Source: Ignavibacteriales bacterium (GTDB lineage Bacteria; Bacteroidota; Ignavibacteria; Ignavibacteriales; Ignavibacteriaceae). Taken from it: a DNA stretch of 54,839 nucleotides. The notes under the pieces are model-generated. The model did no database searches, was not told the DNA's origin, and saw only the letters and a list, made by a program, of their open reading frames with translations. Both the position numbers and the translations under genes were made by a program. The DNA lies in the NCBI GenBank assembly GCA_012517155.1, contig JAAYVN010000004.1, positions 1-54,839 on the forward strand. Direction: 5' to 3'. How positions within the stretch are numbered: the stretch's first letter is position 1; each line of letters begins with the position of its first letter. Positions 24,066 through 34,545 of the stretch are shown one piece after another.

Positions 24066-24983
24066 ATGGAAACAGATATAATAATTCTTGTAGGTTTAAT
24101 AATCTTTGCAATAATAATTCTTGCAAAGACTATGATAGTAGTGCCACAACAATCAGCATTTGTTGTGGAAAGGTTAGGTAAATTTCATTCCACACTAAAA
24201 GCGGGGCTACATATTCTAATGCCTTTTATAGACAAGATAAGGTATAGACACACATTAAAAGAAATTGCATTGGATGTTTTGCCGCAGGTATGCATAACGA
24301 AGGATAATATAGCGGTTGAAGTTGACGGTATTCTTTATCTGCTAGTGGTAGATCCTATGAAAGCATCATACGGAATAAATAACTATCAATATGCAGCATC
24401 ACAATTAGCTCAGACGACAATGAGAAGCGTAGTGGGAAAACTTGAGTTAGACAAGACATTTGAAGAACGAGAAGGAATTAATGCGTCGATAGTTGATGCG
24501 GTAGACAGAGCTTCGGATCCATGGGGAGTAAAAGTAACAAGGTATGAAGTGAAGAACATTACACCTCCACAGAGTATCCGAGATGCCATGGAGAAACAGA
24601 TGAGGGCTGAGAGAGAAAAGAGAGCACTAATTGCAGAATCAGAAGGGGACAAACAAGCTAAGATAAACAGGGCAGAGGGAGACAAGCAGGAGTTGATAGC
24701 AAGGTCAGAAGGTGAAAAGCAAAGAAAAATCAATGAAGCGGAAGGGCATGCACAAGAAATAGAACGAGTTGCTTTTGCAACTGCAAAAGGTATCAGAGAG
24801 ATAGCAACTGCAATTAATGAAGAAGGGGGAATGAATGCGGTAACCCTAAGAGTAGCAGAGCAATATCTAAATGAATTTGGAAAGCTGGCAAAAACGACAA
24901 ATACAATGATAATCCCAAACAATATGGCAGATGTAGCGGGAATTATAGCCACTGCGATGTCGATTATTAAAGAAAAGAAGTAA
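24066..24983 (+). CDS. SPFH/band-7 stomatin-like protein (QmcA type)
   Basis: The 305-residue protein has one N-terminal membrane anchor (5-23), a band-7/SPFH domain (QQSAFVVERLGKFHSTLKAGLHILMPF onward, about 30-190) and a helical coiled-coil region with repeated EGDKQ/EGEKQ heptad-like units (about 195-235). Proteins of this type oligomerise in the inner membrane, organise microdomains and influence membrane proteolysis. It is in a two-gene unit with NfeD, with AAGGAGG in front of the ATG at 24066. Confidence 0.93.
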   Translation: METDIIILVGLIIFAIIILAKTMIVVPQQSAFVVERLGKFHSTLKAGLHILMPFIDKIRYRHTLKEIALDVLPQVCITKDNIAVEVDGILYLLVVDPMKASYGINNYQYAASQLAQTTMRSVVGKLELDKTFEEREGINASIVDAVDRASDPWGVKVTRYEVKNITPPQSIRDAMEKQMRAEREKRALIAESEGDKQAKINRAEGDKQELIARSEGEKQRKINEAEGHAQEIERVAFATAKGIREIATAINEEGGMNAVTLRVAEQYLNEFGKLAKTTNTMIIPNNMADVAGIIATAMSIIKEKK

Positions 24984-25029
24984 ATGGTAATATCAATTAA
25001 AGAGAGATTTTAAGGTAACAGGAGTATAT

Positions 25030-26703
25030 TTGATTTACAAGGTATTATTCCTTTTTATAGCAGCGACCAGTATTCTTTTCGCTCAGAATGAAAATATTAA
25101 TGCTGAGCATCCGATATATGACTTCTTACAGAAGATGAAGATAAGAGGAATTATTTCTGAATATGACAATTCAGTAATACCCTTAGCTAAATCCAGGCTT
25201 AAAGAGTATATAGAAACAATTGAAACGCGTAAAGAACTTTTATGCGAAAAAGAAAATGAAGAACTTGAATTATTCAGCAGTTATTTAACAAACTTAAGAT
25301 TTGGTGATGATAAAAATCAATTTAATATTTTAAAGATTGAAGAACTCTTATTAAGAGATGAAAATATCTCACTATACAGTTATTTTGACGGGGAATTTGA
25401 TTTGAGAATAAATCCGGTATTTTCACTCAGGAGTATAGTGGTAGATAAACCAGGAGAAATCACAAAAAACAGTCTGCTAATAGGTTATGGAGGGGAACTC
25501 ATTTTAAATTATTCCGATTGGCTTGGAATATATTTAAATGCAACAAACGGTGCAAATATCGGAGACAGGGAGACTGCCCGATTGGACAGAAGAGTGAAAC
25601 AGAGTTTTGCTTTTAATTATACGAATCTGGATTACTTTGACAACACTGAGGGTTATATCCAGATTAAGAACAAAATTGCCAAACTTCAAGTCGGGAGAGA
25701 GAGAGTATTGTGGGGGTCAGGAAATATAAACCGTGCATTTTTAGACCAAACACCTCAACTATTTGATTTTATCAAGTTTGATATAAAATATAATATTTTC
25801 TCATTAAATTTTATTCATGGGTGGTTAGTAGAAAAATCAGATACGTTTATACAAAAACCAAGTTTACATGAAATAAGAACAAAAGCCGATAAGTACTTTG
25901 CAATAAGCAGATTTGGAATAAGACCATGGGAAAATTTAAATTTAGGTATCTCGCAATCAGTAGTTTACACTCAAAGGCCTTTCGAATTAGCATATTTAAA
26001 TCCATTTTTACTTTGGGAGTCAGCCCAGAGAAGCATGAATGATCTGGATAATTCTTTTCTTGGATTTGATATAAAATATAATCCAGTAAAGGGGTTGGAA
26101 ATGTATGGCACATTGTTGTTTGATGATATAAATTTTGATTATTTTTTCAATGAAAAGTGGAACAGCAACGGAAACGGGAATCTATGGCAAGCAGGACTAG
26201 CGCTATCAAATCCACTTTTAGTGAGAAATATGATGCTGACGATTGAGTATATGCAAGTAAGACCTTTTACTTTTTCACATCCCGGATTTCAGACCGGATT
26301 AGCGTATACTAATAACGGCGCTATGTTATGCAGTGATATAGAACCAAACTCCACACTTTTTTCGCTACAGTTAGAATATCAAGTAACTTCCAGGTTCAAA
26401 GCTATTCTTGCATATGAAAACTATATGCATGGCAAGAATATATATGATTCAGGAGGAAATTTAATTAACAATATCGGAGGGGATGTATTCGAAAGCTACA
26501 GTGTATTTACAGATCAGAGAATAAAAATTTTAAGTGGTGATCTTGAAGTGGAAAACAGATATTCAATTATTCTCAGATATTATTTATCTGCGAAATTACA
26601 TGCGGAAATAATGAGCCGATATTTTGTGCATTCAAACAACTCTTTCCAGAATAAGCAGATGCAAATATTCTCAACAATATATTACAATACAAATTTCCAT
26701 TAA
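25030..26703 (+). CDS. Outer-membrane barrel protein, Wzi/capsule-assembly-like
   Basis: The 557-residue protein has a signal peptide (about 1-19), an N-terminal segment HPIYDFLQKMKIRGII that resembles the start of S-layer or Wzi-like proteins, and a long beta-barrel region (about 115-557) with GRERVLWGSGNINRAFLDQ and RPFELAYLNPFLLWE signatures seen in capsule assembly Wzi-family proteins. It may anchor surface polysaccharide to the outer membrane; this is a family inference. The start is a TTG at 25030 with AGGAG at 25020-25024. It lies alone between the stomatin pair and the C25 peptidase. Confidence 0.75.
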   Translation: MIYKVLFLFIAATSILFAQNENINAEHPIYDFLQKMKIRGIISEYDNSVIPLAKSRLKEYIETIETRKELLCEKENEELELFSSYLTNLRFGDDKNQFNILKIEELLLRDENISLYSYFDGEFDLRINPVFSLRSIVVDKPGEITKNSLLIGYGGELILNYSDWLGIYLNATNGANIGDRETARLDRRVKQSFAFNYTNLDYFDNTEGYIQIKNKIAKLQVGRERVLWGSGNINRAFLDQTPQLFDFIKFDIKYNIFSLNFIHGWLVEKSDTFIQKPSLHEIRTKADKYFAISRFGIRPWENLNLGISQSVVYTQRPFELAYLNPFLLWESAQRSMNDLDNSFLGFDIKYNPVKGLEMYGTLLFDDINFDYFFNEKWNSNGNGNLWQAGLALSNPLLVRNMMLTIEYMQVRPFTFSHPGFQTGLAYTNNGAMLCSDIEPNSTLFSLQLEYQVTSRFKAILAYENYMHGKNIYDSGGNLINNIGGDVFESYSVFTDQRIKILSGDLEVENRYSIILRYYLSAKLHAEIMSRYFVHSNNSFQNKQMQIFSTIYYNTNFH

Positions 26704-26737
26704 CAATGTATTTCGTATAATGGGATAGTTTTTTCAC

Positions 26738-26768
26738 TTGCCATATTACAGGAAGAAAATTAACTTTA
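26738..26768 (+). promoter_or_regulatory. Promoter for C25 peptidase gene
   Basis: TTG at 26738-26740 and TAACTTTA at 26761-26768 are separated by 20 bp, one mismatch from the Bacteroidetes TTG-N20-TAnnTTTG pattern. The predicted leader is about 50 nt. Confidence 0.5.
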
Positions 26769-26824
26769 CTATTTAATTCCTTAAATATTGGTTCAATAGT
26801 ATTAACATAGATTAAAAGGGCAAA

Positions 26825-29800
26825 ATGCAGTTTAAGAAAGCAATTATTTTAGTATTCATAGTAACGTTAATTAATTTACCAGTAAGAAGTCAAAGTCATA
26901 AAATATCAGAAATAAATAGCGATTTTGCAAAAATCACCTTCGATTTTACCGGGAAATACATAATTGCCGATACGACGGTAGAAGGGGTCAAGTTTCAGGT
27001 AATCAAAGGGGACGGAATTTCATTCAGAAAGACGGGAGAACCATGGATACCAAGTTATGCAGTATCATTTGGAATTGAGCCTGAAAGCAAACCTAGTATG
27101 GAAATAGTCTCAATTGAGAAAGAGACATTCAAGAATAAATTCATTTTGCCCTACCCTGATAACGACACATATTATGAAAAGCTGAACATCGCTTCAATGG
27201 ATCCCAGAGTATATGCAGTTAATAAATTATTTCCCGAGAACATAATCGAACTTCCCGCGCCTTATACAATGCGTTATGCCAGAGTGCAACCTTTGGTAAT
27301 AAGTCCATTTCAATTCAACCCTGTAACCAGAGAACTGGTGGTAATAAAGAAAGTTACTGTAAAAATCAAGTATAGCGGAAATATACAAGGAGGATCTAAT
27401 TATATAAGGATAAATGATATTCAATCAGCAGAATTTTTAAGAACTTCTGTTGTGAATTATGAGCAAGCAAAAGAATGGATTGGAAAGAATTATACATCAG
27501 CACCAGAGGGACCAAGTACCCATTGGTATGATCCAAGCAAAAAATGGTTCAAGGTTTATTTAAACAAAAAAGGATTATATCGTTTAACGTATAACGAATT
27601 AATACAATCAGGAGCCAATTTACCTCCCCAACTTAGCAGTGCAAATATTCAAATCCTTCAAAACGGAACAGCAATACCTTTGGAAATTGCAGATCAGGGG
27701 GATGGAACATTTGATCAGGGGGACTATATTCATTTCATTGGAAATACTCCCCCCGCCTCACCATACACTTTCCAAAACCTATATAACAAAACAAGTGTTT
27801 ACTGGTTTACATATGAGTACGATTCAACACAAAGTTTAAGATACCGATACGTAAACGGACATCCACCCGCACAATGGACATATACATTCCAAAGCAATCA
27901 GGTAACAGAAAGATATGAAGTAGATTCTGTTTATGAAAAACTTGGATATGCAAATAATGAAAAACGAGATTATTGGTTTTGGGGGACTACATCAGCAAAG
28001 AATTATCAACCTGAAAGAAGGTTCATACGTAATTTCAAACAACTTAAAGAACTTAATCTGCAGTATCCAGTAAAATTAAGAGTCAACCTACACGGAATAA
28101 CTTCAACTTATTGCCACACTCCGGGGGGGACTTATGCTCATAATGTTGATATTTACATAAATAATGTGAGAGTGGGGAATGCAAAATGGGATGGGCAGGA
28201 GGCATATACATTTGAAGGTAATTTCTGGGTTGGTCAAGACAGTGTTCCGATGTATCCTGATGAAAATGCAATAGCGATAATAGCAGATTCCATGATATGT
28301 ACGCTGGATAAAAGCGATGTAGTAAGGATTAACTGGTTTGAATTTTCCTATTACAGTTACAGCAGAGCTTTCGGGGATTATTACTATCTGACAGATAATC
28401 ATATAACTTATCCAACTAAAATACAACAAATCACTTTTTGGGAAGAAGACACGATGAGGGTTTTCGTTCCAACAGCGAATAAAATAATTGACTCTGTACA
28501 GATAGCAAATGATATTTACAAAAGCGCAATTTTCATTGATACCACAAGCAAGTTCGAAGAGTATTATTGTGTGGGTCCGGATACATTTATGACAGTTGAT
28601 TCAATAAGAGCTTTTACACCATCATATATAAGGCAAAACACTAACAAGGCGGATTATATAATAATTTATCATCCCAAGTTCAGAGCAGTTGCCGAGAGAT
28701 TGCAAACTTTAAGAGAGAATAATTTTCCCGATAAATCCATTAACAACCCCAAGATAATGCTTGTCGACGTGAATGAGATTTATGATGTATTCAGTGCGGG
28801 TTATCTGGATCCCGGTTCACTGCGAGAGTTCGTTAAATACGCTTTTGAATCATTTCTATCACCCGCACCAACATACATTACATTAATAGGTGATATGAGT
28901 TATGATTACAGAAAGATATTCAATAACAGCAGGGAGAGTTATGTGCCAGCTCCAATGGTACATTCGATTGAATATGGGCAGGCTGTAAGTGATAATGCAA
29001 TAGTTGCTGTGGCTGGCGATGATGTAGTTCCAGATTTAGTGATAGGGCGAATTTCAATTGAAACAGAAGAAGAGGGGCATATATACCTTGATAAAATAGA
29101 AAATTACCCTGCTGATCAATCAAAAAAATGGAAGGAATCATTTTTACTTCTATCCTCGGGGCTGGATGATGAGGATGAAAATCGATTTAAGTTCAATGAT
29201 GCCTCATATTATTTGCAGGAAGCATTTGTGACAAAGAACGGATTCCGATCAAGAATGATTGTGCGTTATCCCAATTTACCTTTGTATGAAAAGTATAAAG
29301 GAACGACCAAGGACATCCGAGATGCAATAAATCAAGGTGCAGCATTCATAAGTTATTATGGACATGGCGGAGGAGCACAATGGGATGCTGCATTCTTACG
29401 TGATGATATTTATCTATTGCAAAATGCTCCCAGATATCCTTTTATCGGAAGTGTGACATGTTATACTGCACACTTTGATAATCAGGATGTATTCGGAGAG
29501 CAATTCATCAAAGTACCGAATAAGGGAGCAATAAGTTTCTTTGGCAGCAGCGGATTAACGCATTGGGAAGTTGGTCAATACATTAACAGACTATTATTTG
29601 ACGAATTAACAAACAAGAAGACCTATATTACGGGAAAAGCCATTTTGTCTGCAAAAGCCAGGGTCTCATTTCCATACCTGTATTACGGTAATATGATATC
29701 GCTTTTAACATTACTGGGAGAACCATTAGTTAAATTACCTCTTCCAGAAGAATATGATTTCAGCATCAGAAACAGTTCTATTTCAATGAAACCGGAGAAT

Positions 29801-32593
29801 CCTTTAATAGGTGATACGCTTACAATCTCAGTTAAGCTTGAAAATCTTGGACTAGTAAAAGGGCAGGACTCTATTTTTGTTGAGCTATTTTTCTCCTCAA
29901 ATGATACATCGGGTTTAGCAGGCAGACTGAAGATACCGGTTTTTGCCAACGATGATTCAGTTAAATTCATATTTATTCCCAAATATGGCGGTTTGTACAA
30001 ATTTGATGCAAAGATAAACTTAACCGATCCACTTTTTGAAGAAGATTATACCGATAACAGCGGGACCAGTTCTTATGCAATATACAGTATAGATGAACCA
30101 AGTATTATTAATCCTATAGACGGGTATACATCTGATTCCTCATTTGTTACGTTCCAAATTGCTAATATCGGATATTATATAAATAAACCATTAGAATATG
30201 TAATAGAAATAGATACGTCCATGTCCTTTGCAAATCCTATTGTTGCCAACACAATCACAAGTGAAGAGGGACTTATTGAATACAGGAGTCCTAATTTACC
30301 GGCGAACTCATACTATTGGCGAAGCAGGATTCATGACGGAATAAATATTGGAAGATGGAGCAGAGTAAGGACATTCAGGAATCAAACAGCAGTGAAGAAA
30401 GGTTTTACAATCTCTGGGGAACAATTAAAAATGCTTGCAGTAGAGAACCTCCTTTATTCTCCGGAAAGTAAGTCCCTATATCTTAATACAGAATTATTAC
30501 CTCCATATCCATCACAGAGCAAATGGCTGGAGGACATAAGATTAGATTCAATACCTCATGAAGTGGATTATTCATGTTTAACGACAGATGGAAAATATTT
30601 TTATATAGCCAATTTAGCCTATTATTCATACTATCACGATACAACCGGTAAGACAAGGATTTATAAATTTGGAACGGGTTTTAACGGGACTATTAAAGGA
30701 AGATATTATGGAACAATAGAAGATTACTATCATCAGATAACCAATACGATGTTCTATCATAGTGATGGTTTCATATACACAGCAACAAAAGATCCACATA
30801 AAATATTAAGAGTAAATCCCGAATTGTCTGTAAATCATATTGATACAATATTAGTGCCGGCAGGATTGATGAACGGGTATAATAGTAGAGTGGAACCGGG
30901 ATCTTTCTATCTTACTTCAGACAGTCAGTATGTTTATAACTTAGCTTTTTATGACACACTAAATCAAAACCGATATACACTAAGGGTGTTTGATCCTGCC
31001 AATAACTGGGTTTTAGTAAACGAGTATTACTATCCTTATACAGAAAGTTATACTGGGTTTGTCGGATTTATGGTAATGAAAGGGTATTTATATCCCTATG
31101 AAAACTTCAGTTCAGGGTATATGAGAAGGATAAAAATCCTGGATGGAAGTTATGATGAGGACTGGACTGCATGGGATCCGCGAAATTATAATGTTGATGT
31201 AAGATTTTATGCCTGGACTTATGATTGGAAAAATAATTATGTTTATGCAACAAATTTCGGACAAGTTGATTCACTAAGAAAGCAGCTATCAAAATTTGTG
31301 GGGACTTATGTTGATGCAAAAGGATCGGCAACAACACAACCCATTGGAATATCGGATAAATGGGAAACAATGAGTTTCACGATTCTTGATGGGGGAAGCG
31401 AGGCGAATTTTACGGTAAGAATAGAAGGATTAAACAGAGAATCGAGAGAGTGGGACAGTCTTGCAACAACAACACAATCCGGATATCCACTATCAGGATT
31501 AGATGCTACGAAATATCAATATTTGAGGGGAAGAATTACAGTTGTAGATTCGTCGTTAAACTCAGTAAATCCAATTAAGATAAAAGATTTTAGTGTGGAT
31601 TATGAAGAACCGGCAGAATTACAATTGTTGAAAAAAAATATGACATTTACGCCGGACTCTATACTTCAAGGTTTTCCAACGACACTAAATCTAAGTGTTC
31701 AAAACATCGGAAAAGTAAAAGCTGATTCAGTTAAGGTGACATTCAGGTTAGATAATTCGGATTCTAAGTACTATGAATCAATCATATCTATTGAACCTCT
31801 GTCTTTAAAAAACATATCTTTTACAGTGCCAACAGATACTCTTTCACCCCAAGACATACATCCGTTTGAAGCCCTGATTGAGTTTAATAAGACTGAATAC
31901 TATTCATTTAATAATATTACTACAAATTCATTTTATGTAATCCGAGACAGTGTAAAACCGGTATTCAGAGTAACTTTTGATGATAAAGAGATTGTCAATG
32001 GGGATTTGATCTCCAAGTCACCAAATATAAAAATTTCTCTGGCTGATGACAGTCCATTACCATTGGACACTTCTTTGTTTACAATTGTTATGGACAATGT
32101 ACCGCTTAGTTTCACTAATAATAATATGAACTTTGCATACACTCCATATCCTAATTCGGAAGCAATAATTACATTCAAACCGACACTCAAAGAAGGAAAG
32201 CATATGCTGGATATTCTTGCAAAGGATGCTTCAGGAAATTTCTTCGATACAACATTCAATAGAAGTGTCTTTTATGTATTTGAAAATAATGATATACAGA
32301 GAGTTTATAATTTCCCGAATCCATATAAAGATGACACTCATTTTATTTTTGAGTTAAGGGGAGCAATGGTGCCTGAAGAATTAAAGTTCAGAATTTACAC
32401 AATCAACGGAAGGTTAATAAAAGAAATTAAATTATCTCAAGCTGATTATGAGATTGGTTTTAACAGAATTTACTGGGATGGTAAAGATGAGGATGGGGAT
32501 GAGATAGCAAATGGTGTTTATTTCTACAAAATGATAGCTAAATACGCGGATAAAACGAGAACAGAAATTCTGAAGCTTGTAAAGATGAAGTAA
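26825..32593 (+). CDS. Giant gingipain/PorU-family C25 peptidase, T9SS cargo
   Basis: This 1922-residue protein has a signal peptide (1-22), an N-terminal beta-rich prodomain, and a caspase-like C25 peptidase domain (about 600-985). The catalytic dyad is H847 in YYGHGG and C879 in SVTCYTAHFD; the 32-residue spacing is close to the 33 of gingipain RgpB and PorU. Two CARDB-like domains follow (starting near 990 and 1610), with a propeller-like middle section, and a C-terminal sorting domain (from about residue 1830) opening YNFPNPYKDD. It could be the T9SS sortase PorU or a secreted gingipain-like protease; about 1900 residues is much longer than the ~1150 of P. gingivalis PorU. It has its own promoter and terminator. 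Confidence 0.85.
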   Translation: MQFKKAIILVFIVTLINLPVRSQSHKISEINSDFAKITFDFTGKYIIADTTVEGVKFQVIKGDGISFRKTGEPWIPSYAVSFGIEPESKPSMEIVSIEKETFKNKFILPYPDNDTYYEKLNIASMDPRVYAVNKLFPENIIELPAPYTMRYARVQPLVISPFQFNPVTRELVVIKKVTVKIKYSGNIQGGSNYIRINDIQSAEFLRTSVVNYEQAKEWIGKNYTSAPEGPSTHWYDPSKKWFKVYLNKKGLYRLTYNELIQSGANLPPQLSSANIQILQNGTAIPLEIADQGDGTFDQGDYIHFIGNTPPASPYTFQNLYNKTSVYWFTYEYDSTQSLRYRYVNGHPPAQWTYTFQSNQVTERYEVDSVYEKLGYANNEKRDYWFWGTTSAKNYQPERRFIRNFKQLKELNLQYPVKLRVNLHGITSTYCHTPGGTYAHNVDIYINNVRVGNAKWDGQEAYTFEGNFWVGQDSVPMYPDENAIAIIADSMICTLDKSDVVRINWFEFSYYSYSRAFGDYYYLTDNHITYPTKIQQITFWEEDTMRVFVPTANKIIDSVQIANDIYKSAIFIDTTSKFEEYYCVGPDTFMTVDSIRAFTPSYIRQNTNKADYIIIYHPKFRAVAERLQTLRENNFPDKSINNPKIMLVDVNEIYDVFSAGYLDPGSLREFVKYAFESFLSPAPTYITLIGDMSYDYRKIFNNSRESYVPAPMVHSIEYGQAVSDNAIVAVAGDDVVPDLVIGRISIETEEEGHIYLDKIENYPADQSKKWKESFLLLSSGLDDEDENRFKFNDASYYLQEAFVTKNGFRSRMIVRYPNLPLYEKYKGTTKDIRDAINQGAAFISYYGHGGGAQWDAAFLRDDIYLLQNAPRYPFIGSVTCYTAHFDNQDVFGEQFIKVPNKGAISFFGSSGLTHWEVGQYINRLLFDELTNKKTYITGKAILSAKARVSFPYLYYGNMISLLTLLGEPLVKLPLPEEYDFSIRNSSISMKPENPLIGDTLTISVKLENLGLVKGQDSIFVELFFSSNDTSGLAGRLKIPVFANDDSVKFIFIPKYGGLYKFDAKINLTDPLFEEDYTDNSGTSSYAIYSIDEPSIINPIDGYTSDSSFVTFQIANIGYYINKPLEYVIEIDTSMSFANPIVANTITSEEGLIEYRSPNLPANSYYWRSRIHDGINIGRWSRVRTFRNQTAVKKGFTISGEQLKMLAVENLLYSPESKSLYLNTELLPPYPSQSKWLEDIRLDSIPHEVDYSCLTTDGKYFYIANLAYYSYYHDTTGKTRIYKFGTGFNGTIKGRYYGTIEDYYHQITNTMFYHSDGFIYTATKDPHKILRVNPELSVNHIDTILVPAGLMNGYNSRVEPGSFYLTSDSQYVYNLAFYDTLNQNRYTLRVFDPANNWVLVNEYYYPYTESYTGFVGFMVMKGYLYPYENFSSGYMRRIKILDGSYDEDWTAWDPRNYNVDVRFYAWTYDWKNNYVYATNFGQVDSLRKQLSKFVGTYVDAKGSATTQPIGISDKWETMSFTILDGGSEANFTVRIEGLNRESREWDSLATTTQSGYPLSGLDATKYQYLRGRITVVDSSLNSVNPIKIKDFSVDYEEPAELQLLKKNMTFTPDSILQGFPTTLNLSVQNIGKVKADSVKVTFRLDNSDSKYYESIISIEPLSLKNISFTVPTDTLSPQDIHPFEALIEFNKTEYYSFNNITTNSFYVIRDSVKPVFRVTFDDKEIVNGDLISKSPNIKISLADDSPLPLDTSLFTIVMDNVPLSFTNNNMNFAYTPYPNSEAIITFKPTLKEGKHMLDILAKDASGNFFDTTFNRSVFYVFENNDIQRVYNFPNPYKDDTHFIFELRGAMVPEELKFRIYTINGRLIKEIKLSQADYEIGFNRIYWDGKDEDGDEIANGVYFYKMIAKYADKTRTEILKLVKMK

Positions 32594-32596
32594 AAT

Positions 32597-32625
32597 AAAA
32601 AGCCTGGAAACAGGCTTTTTTATTA
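32597..32625 (+). terminator. Terminator after C25 peptidase
   Basis: A perfect 10-bp stem AAAAAGCCTG/CAGGCTTTTT closed by a GAAA tetraloop (32607-32610) follows the stop by 3 bp. The T-rich arm serves as the release tract. Confidence 0.9.
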
Positions 32626-32644
32626 AATAAATAGGGTTCAAAAA

Positions 32645-32676
32645 TTTTCTTATGAAGGGAACAATTCTTAACTTTG
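32645..32676 (+). promoter_or_regulatory. Promoter for glmS operon
   Basis: TAACTTTG at 32669-32676 matches TAnnTTTG exactly, with TTTT at 32645-32648 in place of TTTG at 20-bp spacing. The expected start is about 15 bp before the ATG. The short leader contains a GGAGG site (32688-32692) and no room for a glmS ribozyme. Confidence 0.6.
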
Positions 32677-32697
32677 TAGTCTAAATCGGAGGTTTTA

Positions 32698-34530
32698 ATG
32701 TGTGGAATTGTCGGTTATACCGGTAAAAGAGATTGTATCCCAATTCTTATTGAGGGATTAAAGAGACTTGAATACCGAGGATATGATTCTGCAGGAATTG
32801 GTTATTTTGACAAAGACAAATTAGCTTATATCAAGCGCAAGGGGAGGGTGACTGAACTAGAGAGTTTAGTTGAAGGAGGCAAAATTGTGTCTAAAACAGG
32901 AATAGGGCATACCAGATGGGCGACTCATGGAATTCCAAATGAAATAAATGCGCATCCCCATTTTAGTAAAAACCGTGATATCCTGTTAATTCATAACGGT
33001 ATTATCGAGAATTACCAAGCATTAAAGAAAATATTAATAAATGAAGGATATAAATTTGAATCTGAGACTGATTCAGAGGTAATTGTACATTTAATTGACC
33101 GGTTCATTAAAAAAGGATATAGTTTCTCTGATTCAGTAAGACACACTCTAATAGAGATCGAGGGGACATACGGATTAGCGATAATATATGAAAAAGAGCC
33201 AGATAAAATTATAGCGGCAAAGAAAGGATCACCCTTAGTAATCGGCATAGGGGGGGATGAAAATATTATTGCGTCGGATATAAATGCTTTAATTGCGCAT
33301 ACAAAGCAGGTTATTTACCTCGAAGATTATGAGATAGCTGAAATCACCAAAGAAGGAATATTAGTCAGAAATATTCATGATATTCCTGTTGAGAAGGAAG
33401 TTATAGAGTTATCAATGACAGTAGAAGAAATAAGCAAGGGGGGATACTCAACTTTCATGTTGAAAGAAATTTTTGAACAACCAGATGCATTAACCAATGC
33501 AATGAGAGGGAGGATAATTGTTGATGAAGGAAGAGTAAAACTGGGCGGCTTAGAAGGAATAATGGACAGACTATATCACTCAGAAAGAATTATTATTTCC
33601 GGTTGCGGAACCTCCTGGCATGCGGGTCTAGTTGGGGAGTATATGTTTGAGCAGTATTTAAGAATACCCACTGAGGTTGAATATGCCTCAGAGTTCAGAT
33701 ACAGAAATCCGGTTTTAAGTGAAAAAGACGCGGTTATTTTTATATCCCAGAGTGGAGAAACTGCCGACACATTAGCAGCATTAAAAGAAGCAAAAACAAA
33801 AGGGGCCTTGTGTTTAGGAATCTGTAATGCTGTAGGAAGTTCAATAGCCAGAGAAAGTCATGGAGGAGTATACACGCATGCAGGGCCAGAAATTGGTGTA
33901 GCATCAACTAAAGCATTCACATCGCAACTTGTTGTACTTGCATTAATTACGATCTTATTAGCACGAAGAAAAGAATTGAGTCTCACAGACGGGAGGAATC
34001 TATTAACAGAGTTTCAGTCAATTCCGGATAAAGTACGAAAGATATTAGAACTCAATAATCAGATTGAAAAAATTGCAGAAGACTTTAAGAATTCAACAAA
34101 TTTTCTTTATCTGGGGAGGGGCTATAATTTCCCAGTAGCATTGGAGGGAGCTTTGAAACTCAAAGAAATATCATATATTCATGCAGAAGGATATCCTGCT
34201 GCAGAAATGAAACATGGTCCAATAGCATTAATTGATGAGAATATGCCGGTAGTTGTAATTGCTCCGAAAGACTCAACATATGAGAAAATCATAAGCAATA
34301 TTCAAGAAGTGAAAGCGAGAAATGGAAAAATCATTGCAATTGCGATTGAGGGAGACGATGAAATTGAAAAAATTGTTGATTACGTAATAAGAGTACCAGA
34401 CACAATTAGGATATTCATGCCAATTTTAACGGTACTGCCTTTACAATTACTTGCATATCATATTGCAGTAAATAAGGGTTTAAATGTTGATCAACCGAGA
34501 AATTTAGCTAAAAGTGTAACTGTAGAATAA
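32698..34530 (+). CDS. glmS: Glutamine--fructose-6-phosphate aminotransferase (isomerizing)
   Basis: GlmS makes glucosamine-6-phosphate from fructose-6-phosphate and glutamine, the first step to UDP-GlcNAc for peptidoglycan and lipid A. The 610-residue protein has the N-terminal Ntn glutaminase with nucleophile C2 (MCGIVGYTG), the HTRWATHG block, and two SIS sugar-isomerase domains (about 285-425 and 460-600, the first with SCGTSWHAG), ending in the usual LAKSVTVE. It is followed 15 bp later by the cDPGS-like gene. Confidence 0.97.
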   Translation: MCGIVGYTGKRDCIPILIEGLKRLEYRGYDSAGIGYFDKDKLAYIKRKGRVTELESLVEGGKIVSKTGIGHTRWATHGIPNEINAHPHFSKNRDILLIHNGIIENYQALKKILINEGYKFESETDSEVIVHLIDRFIKKGYSFSDSVRHTLIEIEGTYGLAIIYEKEPDKIIAAKKGSPLVIGIGGDENIIASDINALIAHTKQVIYLEDYEIAEITKEGILVRNIHDIPVEKEVIELSMTVEEISKGGYSTFMLKEIFEQPDALTNAMRGRIIVDEGRVKLGGLEGIMDRLYHSERIIISGCGTSWHAGLVGEYMFEQYLRIPTEVEYASEFRYRNPVLSEKDAVIFISQSGETADTLAALKEAKTKGALCLGICNAVGSSIARESHGGVYTHAGPEIGVASTKAFTSQLVVLALITILLARRKELSLTDGRNLLTEFQSIPDKVRKILELNNQIEKIAEDFKNSTNFLYLGRGYNFPVALEGALKLKEISYIHAEGYPAAEMKHGPIALIDENMPVVVIAPKDSTYEKIISNIQEVKARNGKIIAIAIEGDDEIEKIVDYVIRVPDTIRIFMPILTVLPLQLLAYHIAVNKGLNVDQPRNLAKSVTVE

Positions 34531-34545
34531 AAAAAAGGAAAAATC

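Noticed and set aside
32630-32697. glmS ribozyme/riboswitch
   Set aside because: The distance from promoter to start codon is only about 15 nt, too short, and the ribozyme core is not present.
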